This document shows, in pieces, positions 1 through 8,626 of a stretch of 19,127 bases of DNA (the first letter of the stretch is position 1; every line of letters begins with the position of its first letter). This DNA is from UBA6263 sp049305865. GTDB lineage: Bacteria; Patescibacteriota; Gracilibacteria; Absconditabacterales; Absconditicoccaceae. The notes beneath the pieces are model-generated. The model did no database searches. It had not been told where the DNA came from and saw only the letters and a program-made list of their open reading frames with translations. The position numbers were made by a program, and so were the translations under genes. The stretch is from positions 1-19,127 of the forward strand of contig JBAQPP010000001.1 in the NCBI GenBank assembly GCA_049305865.1, given 5' to 3'.

Positions 1-2
1 AC

Positions 3-302
3 AAACTAGTCTTTCCTAAGCCAGAGGTGGAATTAAGTTCTGTCGAAAGAGAGATTCATTTTCTAACCGATGCCTTTGATGGCAATGACTACGAGAAAGA
101 TAAGAAAAATCTACAAAAAGTTCTAAGAGAAGTAAATGAGAGTATTCCACCCTTGTTTAACGCCTATATGAACTTGTCTCCTGATATGAAATGTTTCGGG
201 ACGGCGGATAACCCATTCTTTGGGGGTGTTGAGGAGACAGGTATCCTCATTACCATTCAAAGTGTCTATCCTGAAAAAAAGGAAAGGCATATGAAATCAT
301 AG
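3..302 (+). CDS. C-terminal end of an OlsB-like GNAT acyltransferase (5' partial)
   Basis: The reading frame is open from the left edge, so the true start lies outside the window; 99 residues remain, ending at TAG. The segment IPPLFNAYMNLSPDMKC followed by FGTADNPFFGG matches the end of the Acetyltransf_5 / OlsB family, where the pattern is 'iPPLlkaYl.lga..cg.pa.d..f.t.d'. Members transfer an acyl group from acyl-ACP to an amine, such as ornithine in ornithine lipid synthesis, at the membrane. The catalytic half is missing here, so the substrate cannot be told. Oddly, all five glycines are GGN codons and none is TGA, and GC is about 39% by my count, higher than the neighbouring genes. It may be a recent arrival or simply a conserved, slowly drifting gene. 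It converges on the pseudouridine synthase. Confidence 0.6.
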   Translation, partial: KLVFPKPEVELSSVEREIHFLTDAFDGNDYEKDKKNLQKVLREVNESIPPLFNAYMNLSPDMKCFGTADNPFFGGVEETGILITIQSVYPEKKERHMKS

Positions 303-318
303 GTATGCAAAAGCCTAT

Positions 319-355
319 AAAAATCTTCCCGTTTTTTACGGGAGGATTTTTTTTT
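319..355. terminator. Bidirectional intrinsic terminator
   Basis: An 11-bp stem (AATCTTCCCGT pairing with ACGGGAGGATT, one G-T wobble) closes a short T-rich loop. It is followed by nine T on the plus strand and preceded by an A-run that gives a T-tract on the minus strand. It lies between convergent genes and overlaps the TAA of the minus-strand gene, so it can serve both. Confidence 0.9.
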
Positions 356-1250
356 ATATTTCTACAATCTGATTATCTCAATCTGGATCAATAAATTCAA
401 GTTTATAAGCAGTCAATTGCATAGGAATTTCTTCCTCTTTTCAATATAGATAATCCCCTACTATAGGCAATCAATGTATAGATAGGTGATAACGGATCTG
501 ATGAGTACGTCAGGTTAAAATTTCTATAGTAAATGATACTTTTTTATCATCTATTTTTTTTAATGAAAGTATTTTGGTGATTCAAAGTTTGGGTATATAA
601 TGTGGGATCTTGGGAATTACCATTTCTTGTATGTAATATGGAAGTTGTGATGAAATATCTGCAATAAATTCTTTTCATTGATCTGTAATATAACAGGTTG
701 CACGATAAAATTTTTTCAGAGGAGCAGATTCTTTATCTTGAACAAGATTAGATTCAGATTTTTGTTGAAATAATTGTTTAAAATGAGACAATCATTTTTC
801 TGTCTTCGCTATAATCATTACTCAATCAGTATCCTTGTCTAACCTATGTAAAAGTCAGGCTCTGATAAAATTTCAGATGGTGGGTAAATTTTTATAATTA
901 TGATAAAGAAATCCGACTACCGATGGTTGAGAAACCTCTCGTACACTATTGGGATGAGATAATACTCATTTGGGTTTGTTGATGATTAAATAATCTTCTT
1001 TTTCTAATATCACTGGTATATGGATGTTTGGAGCTTCATCTAATATGACTGGAGACAAATATCTAGATAAATCATCTATCAAAATCTGATCTCCTTCCTT
1101 GAGTTTGTGTGATTTTTTGATTTGCTTTTTGTTAACCGATATTCAGCTTCTTTCTATGATATGATGAAAAAAATTCCTTGAATAAGAAAATTGCTTTGTA
1201 AGCCGAGTATCTATCCTTTCTCACGGTCAAGAGTAAGTTAAATTTTGCAT
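354..1250 (-). CDS. RluA-family RNA pseudouridine synthase with S4 domain
   Basis: This 298-residue enzyme converts uridine to pseudouridine in rRNA or tRNA. An S4 RNA-binding domain covers about residues 10-60 (ISVNKKQIKKSHKLKEGDQI). The catalytic motif HRLDKDTDG lies at 135-143, with the expected nucleophile Asp138 in HRLDK. The late motif GRTHQIRYHL and the NKPKG loop near 91 are also present. Length fits the family. Glycines of these motifs include TGA codons, for example in GRTHQ, so the gene is intact only under TGA=Gly. CGG at residue 16 and CGA at 104 sit in contexts (RIDTxLTK, NSVxEV) where Trp fits better than Arg. Which RNA site is modified cannot be assigned between the RluA, RluC and RluD types. 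Start is the first ATG giving a full S4 domain. Confidence 0.92.
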
Positions 1251-1407
1251 TAAATAATTGATCTATTATAAATTTTAAAACAAGAATTATAGTCTGTATA
1301 AATATTCCTTGTTAAATTTGAAGCTATTTGAGCAATTATGAGGTAAAATAACTCAAAAAAACAGATATTGTATAATCTTTTACCAACAAGGCAATATAAA
1401 AAAGCTT

Positions 1408-1436
1408 TTGAATTGTGATAATTTGTTTTTTATAGC
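1408..1436 (+). promoter_or_regulatory. Possible promoter of the 1489-3073 gene group
   Basis: TTGAAT at 1408-1413 and TATAGC at 1431-1436 are separated by 17 bp, about 50 bases before the first ATG. The rest of the 1251-1488 gap is AT-rich and shows no gene. The minus-strand pseudouridine synthase gene must also be transcribed from here, probably from one of the TATAAT-like boxes near 1265-1290. Confidence 0.35.
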
Positions 1437-1488
1437 AATTAGAGTAGAATTATTATGTATAAATTTAATTATTTAAATTATAGTAAAA

Positions 1489-2112
1489 ATGGTTAATGAA
1501 CAAATTACAGCAAGTACTCAATGAGTGGATCAATTACCAGTTTGACAATCTAATCCTCTTAATCTTGTGAATGGAGAAACAACACAAAACAATAATCAAC
1601 CATGAGCAGTTAAACATAAGAGTATTATAGATAACATTGTCTGATTAATTGCAAAAATAACTTGAAATCCAGATCCTTTCACATGAAAGTGAAATATTAC
1701 TAGTACTGCAAAGCCAGAAGCTAATGTTGTAACACAGACCGTATCTCCTGAATTTAAACCAGAAAATCAAACAGCTACAATTCCAGTTAAAGCTGAAGAA
1801 TCATGATTGTTTGGTAAATTTGAATCTACTTTAACAAATATATGAAATGCTGTTGAAAATTTATGAAACAAAGCAGTATGAGAAGCAACAAATGTTGTAA
1901 ACAAAGGGCTTGAAGCAGCTGGTACAGTATGAGAAAAAACCTTATGAACAGCAACAAATGTTGTAAGTAAAGGATTGGAAACAGCAGGGAAAGTATGAGA
2001 ACAAGTAGTAAATCAAACCCAACAAGTAGCTAAACAAGCAACTGATGATGTAAATAGTTTTGTAAAACTTGAAGAACCCAAAAAAGAATGAAATATCAAT
2101 AATCAACAATAA
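1489..2112 (+). CDS. LEA-like amphipathic-repeat protein
   Basis: This 207-residue hydrophilic protein has no signal peptide and no recognised enzyme domain. The first third is rich in Asn, Gln, Thr and Pro and probably disordered. One short hydrophobic stretch lies near residues 46-58. The second half (about 108-190) is built of Ala/Val/Gly/Lys-rich amphipathic segments, with an internal duplication in which EATNVVNKGLEAAGTVGE is echoed by TATNVVSKGLETAGKVGE. Such composition resembles late-embryogenesis-abundant or apolipoprotein-like helices that coat membranes or stabilise proteins. It uses many TGA glycines, so it is native to this code. It leads a run of four closely spaced genes. The function is unknown; the LEA resemblance is by composition only. 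Confidence 0.75.
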
Positions 2113-2134
2113 TATTTATCAGATTTAGATAAAA

Positions 2135-2404
2135 ATGGATAAGAGAGAAATCATTTTACAAAATGATAATATAAGGAACTCTATACAAAAAAATATAGGG
2201 ACTATAAAAAAATTAATTGAAGAATCTGATGATATCAAAAGAATAATTGAACAATTAAACAAACAAGAATTTAATAAACTGTTGGCACAGGATCTTGAAA
2301 AAATATTACAGAATATCAATCTTAGTATAAAAGATTTATTGGATCAGACTAATTTATTGTTTGATTCTTATAAGAAACTAATCCAATTTACATTCAAAAA
2401 ATAA
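2135..2404 (+). CDS. Small coiled-coil protein of unknown function
   Basis: This 89-residue protein is nearly all helix-forming, with heptad-like Ile/Leu spacing from about residue 12 to 85, and it is rich in Lys, Glu, Asn and Gln. It has no cysteine, signal peptide or membrane segment, and contains no glycine codon other than one GGG. It sits 22 bases after the LEA-like gene and 3 bases before the next start, so it is probably cotranscribed. I do not recognise a family. A structural or oligomerising role is possible but unproven. Confidence 0.65.
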   Translation: MDKREIILQNDNIRNSIQKNIGTIKKLIEESDDIKRIIEQLNKQEFNKLLAQDLEKILQNINLSIKDLLDQTNLLFDSYKKLIQFTFKK

Positions 2405-2407
2405 AAA

Positions 2408-2722
2408 ATGCCAGATCTAGATTTAAAACAAAGTTTTGATACTTTGGAAAAGAAAGTAACAGATGATTCAGACAGTTCCAACTCAATAAAATTTAATGAT
2501 CAGACTAGAGGTAAAATCTGAAAGATTTTTGTATGGTGATTTTTTGTTGCAATATTTGGAAGTATACTTGTCACTATAGGTTATAATATATTATTTTATT
2601 ATATTACTCAAGATACAGAATTATTTATAAAATTAGATTCACTGCTAACATTGGTTGGATCTATTATATGAGCTCCACTATGATTTGTGATGGGTTACTA
2701 TTTTAAGAGCGATAAGGATTAA
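2408..2722 (+). CDS. Two-TM holin-like small membrane protein
   Basis: The 104-residue protein starts with a charged, acidic cytoplasmic tail of about 36 residues. A first membrane segment follows near 38-62 and a second near 78-99 (LLTLVGSIIGAPLGFVMGYY), ending in a short charged tail. The Gly-rich second helix ending in GYYFK is like that of small holin-like or phage-shock-type membrane proteins. Four glycines are TGA. The gene starts 3 bases after the upstream stop, which suggests translational coupling. Lysis, membrane anchoring of the neighbouring coiled-coil protein, or another role cannot be separated from sequence. Confidence 0.72.
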
Positions 2723-2746
2723 AAGTTTTATATTTTAACTTGTTTT

Positions 2747-3073
2747 ATGAATACAAAAGAAATATTAAATGAAAACAAATTACTTATGGATGAATTTATA
2801 AATACAGCTTCAGAAAAAGAATTACAAGAAGTTCTTAAATTTATTTCTCATTTAAATGTTAATATCAATATTGAAGATAGAAATATTAGCGGGAGATGAG
2901 AACAGCAAGAATTGGAAGAACCACGAGAAATGCAACTTGATACTTGAGTTGAAGTACAAGGAATACTAAATAGTCTTAGTAGCTTTGAATTAGCAGAAGT
3001 TGAAGATAAAATCAGATCCAATCTACAGAAAGGAAATACATCAAAAGAGGCTTTTGATATATTAAAAGTATAG
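2747..3073 (+). CDS. Small acidic helical protein of unknown function
   Basis: The product has 108 residues, is rich in Glu and Asn, and has no signal or membrane segment. Two helical parts flank a charged linker around residues 48-65; the C-terminal half (about 70-105) looks like a small helical bundle. There are two TGA glycines, and CGA at residue 60 would be Trp in this code. It is the last gene of the four-gene run, 24 bases after the membrane protein and just before a strong terminator. No family is recognised. Confidence 0.65.
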
Positions 3074-3100
3074 AGAAAAATTATAGTAAAATATAATAAT

Positions 3101-3128
3101 AAAAGCTGGATGAAAATTCAGTTTTTTT
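3101..3128. terminator. Intrinsic terminator with GAAA tetraloop
   Basis: CTGGAT and ATTCAG pair around a GAAA loop and extend outward by G-T and A-T pairs, with seven T following on the plus strand and a T-rich run on the minus strand. It lies between convergent genes (stops at 3073 and 3144) and can end both. Confidence 0.8.
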
Positions 3129-3143
3129 ATTTAAGATTTGTAA

Positions 3144-3671
3144 CTATAATAAACTAACTATAATGGATATAATCCAGCTTCATAAAAGAATACCATTTCA
3201 TATTCTTTCTCAATATTTTATATTGATTGATCTACAGATATCGACTAAAGCACGTCTAAGTAAAAAAGAAAAAAGTATAAAATAAATACCTGGAATAATA
3301 TGATATATCCAAGAAAATTCATTTATATTCTTGTCGAAATATTTTAGAATGTTTGATAGCTGTGAATAGATTGAGCTTATACCTATCAAAGAAGTTATAA
3401 ACATCCGCTTTATTTTATCTCGACCAAATGCAAGAAAATAAAACATCAAAAAAAATAATATATATAATGAAGACATAATATATGATATAATTAATTTATT
3501 TTCGAAATAAGTTAAATAAAATCATAAAGAACTAAAAATTATGATTAGTATACTAATCAATATATAAAATTTATAAGAAGTTATATAATTATTCTTTCTA
3601 TGCAACTTATTAACTTGTTCGACAATATCTCTTAGGTTATCTTTTGATTTAATCTGGGAAGTATTTTTCAT
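3144..3671 (-). CDS. Multi-pass membrane protein of unknown function
   Basis: The 175-residue protein has a charged N-terminal tail of about 32 residues and then four or five hydrophobic segments, roughly 34-52, 62-80, 88-104, 122-140 and 158-174. Two TGA codons lie within or between segments, so the standard code would split it into two pieces. The ATG at 3671 was chosen over the in-frame TTG at 3734, because that TTG lies inside the -35 box and only the ATG leaves a normal leader. CGA and CGG in the loop after the third segment (FGxDKIKxMF) would read as Trp. I do not recognise a family, and nothing nearby shows a role. Confidence 0.75.
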
Positions 3672-3705
3672 ATTTATTGTGGTTTGAAAATAATTATATA
3701 AATAA

Positions 3706-3734
3706 ATTATAATCTGAATACTAAAATTTGTCAA
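3706..3734 (-). promoter_or_regulatory. Promoter of the 3144-3671 membrane protein gene
   Basis: On the minus strand TTGACA (3734-3729) and TATAAT (3711-3706) are 17 bp apart. Transcription would start near 3699, about 28 bases before the ATG at 3671. Confidence 0.65.
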
Positions 3735-3821
3735 TTTATAATATATAGTTAAATATACTATTATTTATTTTCTTTATCCTTATAATCATAATCTCCTCAA
3801 TTTTATTATTTCCCTATAATT

Positions 3822-5312
3822 ATGTTATTTAGCGAATTAAATCTTAAAGCTTGAATACTCAAGGCTTTAACTGAAATGAAATATCATGAAGCAACTGATA
3901 TTCAAAGACAAGTGATAGAAACAGCCCTTAGCTGAAAAAATATTGTCTGACAATCACAGACATGAACTGGTAAAACCGCGGCTTTTCTAATACCGTTATT
4001 ACAAAGAATAGATACCAATACTAAATGATTACAAGCGCTGATACTTGCACCCACTAGAGAGCTTGTGAATCAGATTGGTGATGAAATTTTTGCGTTAACA
4101 AAATATTATAGAGTAAATGCAGCTTGTATTTATGGTGGAGCAAGTTTGGTAACACAAAAAAAACTACTTGTGAAATGACCAAGCATTATTGTAGCTACTC
4201 CATGAAGACTGATGGATTTTATGAATCAATGAGTCATAGATATCAGTACTGTAAATTTTTTCATATTAGATGAAGTAGATAGGATGCTTGATATGTGATT
4301 TGTCCGCGATATAAAAAAAATTCGAGCGCAGATGCGTCATATCCAACAGACTTATACTTTTAGTGCGACAATCAATAATGATATAAAATCTATTATCAAA
4401 GAACACGTCAATGAATATGAATTTATAAAAATATGAGAAGCTGTCACTGTCGATAAGATCAATCATAGTTATATGAGTATAAATCATGAAGATAAATTAA
4501 GTAACCTTATAAACCTGGTCAAAACACATTCAAATGATAAAGTATTGGTATTTACACAGACCAAAAGAAATACCAAAACAATCCGTGATATTGTAGAGAA
4601 GGCATGATATAAAGTAGGTATGCTAAATGGAGATATGAGTCAGAGTAAAAGAATGTTTACTTTAAAGAGTTTTAAAGATGGATTTATAAGAGTACTTGTA
4701 ACTACTGATGTCGCTGCAAGGGGTTTGAATATGGATAATGTAGGACTTGTAATAAATTTTGATGTTCCCAAAGAAACTGAAAGTTATATACATAGAATAG
4801 GTAGAACTGGTAGAGCTTGAGCATTTGGTAAAGCAATCATGCTAGTATCACCAGAAGAAGAAAAATTTCTTTCTGATATAGAAAAAGCTCATAAAACAAG
4901 AATAAAAAAATCTGATCATATTACAGTATCAGATAAATGACAATATGCAAATATCCGTTTAAATAAATCTACAGACAAGACTGGTAAAGCAGCTAAGAAA
5001 GGCGTGTTGCTATGATGAAAAACTTCTTATAAGAGACCACCAAGTAATAGATCTGAAGATAGAAAATATGGAAGTAATAATCAAGAAAAAAAGAGGTTTT
5101 GATGAGATAAATATCGTTCTGATGAACCAGAAAGAAGTAGGTTTGAATGAAGAAAGTTTGGGAAACCATCACAAAACAGTAATTTTTGATGAGGGCAATC
5201 TCGCTCAGATGAACCACAAAGAAGTAAATTTGAATGAAGAAAATTTGGAAATCCCAGACCACCACAAAAATGACCCAATCAACATACAAGATTTAGATGA
5301 ATGTGAAAATAA
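3822..5312 (+). CDS. DEAD-box ATP-dependent RNA helicase
   Basis: The 496-residue enzyme unwinds RNA duplexes in ribosome assembly or mRNA turnover. In order: a Q motif in residues 3-28; Walker A SQTGTGKT (45-52); PTREL (77-81); TPGR (126-129); motif II DEVD (150-153); SAT (181-183); TTDVAARGLNMD (294-305); and HRIGRTGRAG (324-333). Motif II is DEVD rather than DEAD; Val for Ala there is uncommon. After residue 390 comes a basic, Gly/Arg-rich tail with a duplicated unit (SDEPERSRFEGRKFG, then SDEPQRSKFEGRKFG), probably for RNA binding. More than twenty glycines are TGA. The catalytic arginines are AGA or AGG. It converges on truD with only 12 bases between stops and no clear hairpin there. 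Confidence 0.95.
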
Positions 5313-5324
5313 GAAATAAATTTT

Positions 5325-6446
5325 TTAGTCTTCAAAAGAAACGTCGATTCATACTGCACGTTGCAACTCCTCTATCATGATACTTGCATATGAACCTGAT
5401 GGAAGTCAGAAATTTAATAATATATCATCTCCTTGGTGACTGATTTTTACTTTTTGAGGAAAGACCCAAATAGGTCTTCTAATTCAGAATATTTTATATT
5501 CCATACATAATTTTAATTTTTGTGAATTTAATCATTGAAGATCCAAAAAAGATTTTTCTCTAAGACCAGCTTGAGTCAATGGTTGTGATAATAATAGATT
5601 ATATCATACAACTGGAGCTGTAATCATCATAGTAGATTGATCAAAAGGGATCTCTTTTTGGAAGTCTTTGGGATAATAAAAAAAATCTTGATTTCTTTTG
5701 GATGTATCAAATAATTTCACTGTATTGGATTTTAATTGATATACTCAAAATTGCTTTTTTATAAAATTTTTGGGATCTATAATTTCTATAATATCACCGT
5801 CTAAAATTGTTAATCATTTTTTGATTCTTGAAAAAATATATTCATTAAACATTTTACTAGCATAAGCCTGAATTTTAAATAAACGCTCTTGTTTCTCTTT
5901 AAGTTTTAGCTTACCGTCTAAGATATCTTTGCCTTGTCTAGGATTTATTCATTCTACACCGAATCTCTGGGATCAAAATAAATTTGGAAAACCTTTTTCG
6001 CATAGGCTTGTTATTTTTTGCTTAGTAGTTTCTTTTTCTTGTAAACTAAGTTTTTTATTGGCTCTGAGTCTAATATGGAAAAGATTTCTTATAGGTATAG
6101 TCATACCAATAGGAGTTTCGTTCCGATCAGTTTTCAATATTTTAACTTTTTCAGATAATCATTGTAGAAATATTTTTTCTCAACCAATCTGCTTTAAAGC
6201 ACTTCTATAAATGCATATCCATTGTCTAGCAATAGCCTTTTTGTCTTTTAGTCCTGCAATACCAAGTGTAAGTCTAGATAAATTAAAAATATGGCAGAGA
6301 TGACCTACAACGTCCATAGTATTTATATTTCTTTTTTCAAAGAAAACAAAAAAAGCATCTCATTTTCATGATAAAGAAAACGGTAGCTCCTCTTCTACAA
6401 TAAAGTCGGTTGATTTTTGTTTAAACGAAAATAATTTATCTTGCAT
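5325..6446 (-). CDS. truD: TruD-family tRNA pseudouridine(13) synthase
   Basis: The 373-residue protein matches TruD, which makes pseudouridine at position 13 of certain tRNAs. The N-terminal part DFIVEEEL is typical. The catalytic motif is GLKDKKAIARQW, with the nucleophile at Asp68. The conserved block FPNLFGSQRFGVEG follows near the middle, and the C-terminal GLPSGSYASIMIEEL matches the TruD end. Length is normal. Several conserved glycines are TGA, for example in the FGSQRFG block and the closing GLPSG. CGG in TDxNETPIG is at a variable site. The start is the first ATG with the complete N-terminal motif. No good terminator is seen after it. Confidence 0.93.
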
Positions 6447-6559
6447 AAAAATAGTTAAAAATAAATAATTATTCTTATAGAATAAAGTAAATATATTTTT
6501 TTTCTATATTTTTGCTACTAAACATTAATTAAGATTATTTTGGGATAATATAATATTAA

Positions 6560-7048
6560 CTACATTTGAGGATAAGCAATAGTGAGAGTTGCTTGATATG
6601 CTCATACTTCTTGATTGGTTGGTACAAGTACTCTCAGATCTACTGTATCAGTTCATATTTCTCCGACCGTTCAAGCTGACGAAGTTTTTTCAAATATTTT
6701 TCTAGGTGTAGATAAATCAGTTCATCGAGAAGCAAATGCTCATACCAAACCTGTAAATGAAGTACTTCATCTATATTTTGTAAGTGCCGCTGTTTTTATT
6801 TCTATATCTGTATTAGCAATAGAATATGAGGTTCCAGTTACTAGCAAATTAGTAGAAGATATTTGCATGCTCCAGGGAGCTTTTCAAGCAGTATCATTAC
6901 ATGATCGTCTAGTAGTACTAATATGATTTGAAAGGAATGTCCCAGTCATAGTGAATGCATTGTATGTTTGAGCATGATCTCATAGATCAAGATTGACTCC
7001 ATATCGACATTCTCCAGTAACAGCAGTTATTTCTAAGCTTAGACATGC
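6560..7048 (-). repeat. Duplicated C-terminal module, copy 1
   Basis: The last 162 codons of the GEVED protein gene. At protein level this matches the last 160 residues of the LRR protein at about 90% by eye, with one two-residue gap. The shared module starts at ACLSLEITAVTGEC and ends EVGAYQATxTIAYPQM. The upstream domains of the two proteins are unrelated. Confidence 0.9.
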
Positions 7049-7996
7049 TTGTCAAGGTAATCAAGAAGTACAAGTTCATCATCAACCATTTGATAATGAA
7101 GTAAAAATTGCTGTACAGCTGTTGTCAGTATCCATATTAACCACATAATCTGTATTAATACCAGTACAATCTCATGTCCGATTAGAAAAAGTAGAATCAA
7201 TATCTGCCAAGGCAGTTAAAGTAATATTATCTCCAGAAAAAAAATCAAAATTATTTATTCATCCTGAAGTATCTATTCATGATGGCGAACTTATAATGTG
7301 ACCAAAACCATTTCATGACTTTGAGACTGTAAGAGTATTGTTTGCTGGGTTGGAAGTTCCTCATCTAAGATTTATTAGATAATCTTGTGTTCATCAATAA
7401 GGATAAGATCAACATAAATTTGGAGTCGCATTATATTGCATAATAATACGCATATATATGTGACCGTTAAATGCTGTTTCTGGGATAGTAATATTTCCAG
7501 TAAAAGTTTTAAGTGTCGTAACATCACCGCTGATGTTAAATACTAATTCTTCTGTATCTCCAATTATATTATTTTGATCCATATCAAGCCATATTTTTAC
7601 ATATTCTTGATATGTACTTCAATCTGTTGCAACATCTACCTCTACTGGGTAAGTAGTACCTGCAGTTAGGTTAGCAATAGGATAATCTGTATAATCAATA
7701 TATCAAGTTTTAGAAGTAATTTGTTCTCAATTATTAATTTTAACTCTAGTAATCCATTCATAAAGTTGAGTATTTGCCCTAGACATACATAGTGGAGAAC
7801 TTGCAGATGTATTTTGAGTGAAAATAAGGCTAGCTAATAATCAAAATATAAATATGAAAGATTTAATAACAGCAAAAATTCCTAATGCTCATAAAGTATA
7901 GTGATGTTTATTTTTTCATATGTTTTTTATTAAATATGGAATATGTTTTTTTGTATTGTACATAGACCCTTTTCTTATATGATTTTTATTCTTCAT
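6560..7996 (-). CDS. Exported surface protein with GEVED domain, InlB-like repeat and shared C-terminal module
   Basis: The 478-residue protein has a long basic N-region of about 33 residues and then a hydrophobic export segment (about 35-60) ending near TSA. Residues 99-210 form a GEVED-type beta domain: YIDYTDYP, the calcium-loop-like WLDMDQNN, IPETAFNGHIYMRI and the closing TQDYLINL. Residues 221-299 resemble a divergent InlB/bacterial repeat (SKSGNGFGHIISSPSGID, then FSNxTGDC). A glycine-rich linker (303-316) leads to the shared module (317-478) also found at the end of the next gene. In FSNxTGDC the normally invariant Trp is CGG, and residue 424 is CGA where the paralogue has TGG. The start at 7996 lies 25 bases after a strong promoter; ATG at 7963 is an alternative. 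Likely cell-surface adhesion or attachment to the host bacterium, by inference. Confidence 0.85.
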
Positions 7997-8027
7997 TTCA
8001 TATAATATGAATTCTAAAGTATGTTAA

Positions 8028-8055
8028 ATTATATTTGTTTAAAAATATTTGTCAA
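8028..8055 (-). promoter_or_regulatory. Promoter of the GEVED surface protein gene
   Basis: On the minus strand TTGACA (8055-8050) and TATAAT (8033-8028) are 16 bp apart, both perfect consensus. The predicted start is near 8021, giving a leader of about 25 bases. Confidence 0.8.
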
Positions 8056-8143
8056 ATTTTTGAATATATTAAAAGGGACAACAATACAAATTATTATTTG
8101 TAATAATTAGTTTAAATAATATATTATATTATATTAAATTAAA

Positions 8144-8626
8144 TTACATTTGGGGATAAGCAATAGTGATAGTAGCCTGATATGCTCACACTTCTTGATT
8201 GGTTGGTACTAACACTCTCAAATCTATGGTGTCAGTTCATATTTCACCTACAGTACCAGCAGGAGAAGTTTTTTCAAATATTTTTCTAGGTGTAGATAAA
8301 TCTGTTCACCAAGAAGCAAACGCTCATACTAAACCTGTAAACGATTCACTTCATCTATATTTTGTAAGTGCCGCTGTTTTCATTTCTATATCTGTATTGG
8401 CAATAGAGTAAGAACCAGCCATTAAATCAGTAGAAGATATCTGCATATTCCAAGGAGCTTTTCAAGCAGTATCATTACATGATCGTCTAGTAGTACTAGT
8501 ATGGTTTGAAAGAAATTCACCAGTCATAGTGAAAGAACTATAAGTTTGAGTATGGTCTCATAGATCAAGATTGACTCCATATCGACATTCTCCAGTAACA
8601 GCGGTGATTTCTAAACTTAGACAAGC
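8144..8626 (-). repeat. Duplicated C-terminal module, copy 2
   Basis: The last 160 codons of the LRR protein gene, nearly identical in protein to copy 1 at 6560-7048. The similarity reaches to the final codons (IAYPQM) and stops at the gly-rich linker, so the copied unit is a whole domain. Confidence 0.9.

Noticed and set aside
3732..3734. TTG as an upstream start for the 3144-3671 membrane protein
   Set aside because: It overlaps the -35 box of the gene's promoter, so it cannot be in the transcript.
3815..3820. TATAAT just before the helicase ATG as its promoter
   Set aside because: Transcription would start inside the coding region, and no -35 box lies at the right distance.
4993..5289. 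Minus-strand open frame of 98 codons and a second of 65 codons opposite the helicase tail
   Set aside because: Shadows of the Gly/Arg-rich tail of the helicase; composition (Phe/Ile/His-rich) is the complement of that repeat.
6615..6926. Plus-strand open frame, with a similar one at 8199-8411
   Set aside because: They mirror each other only because the two minus-strand C-terminal modules are duplicated; the minus-strand reading gives real domains.
8088..8105. Hairpin TACAAAT/ATTTGTA between the two surface protein genes as a terminator
   Set aside because: The stem is all A/T but for one G-C pair and no T-run follows on the minus strand.
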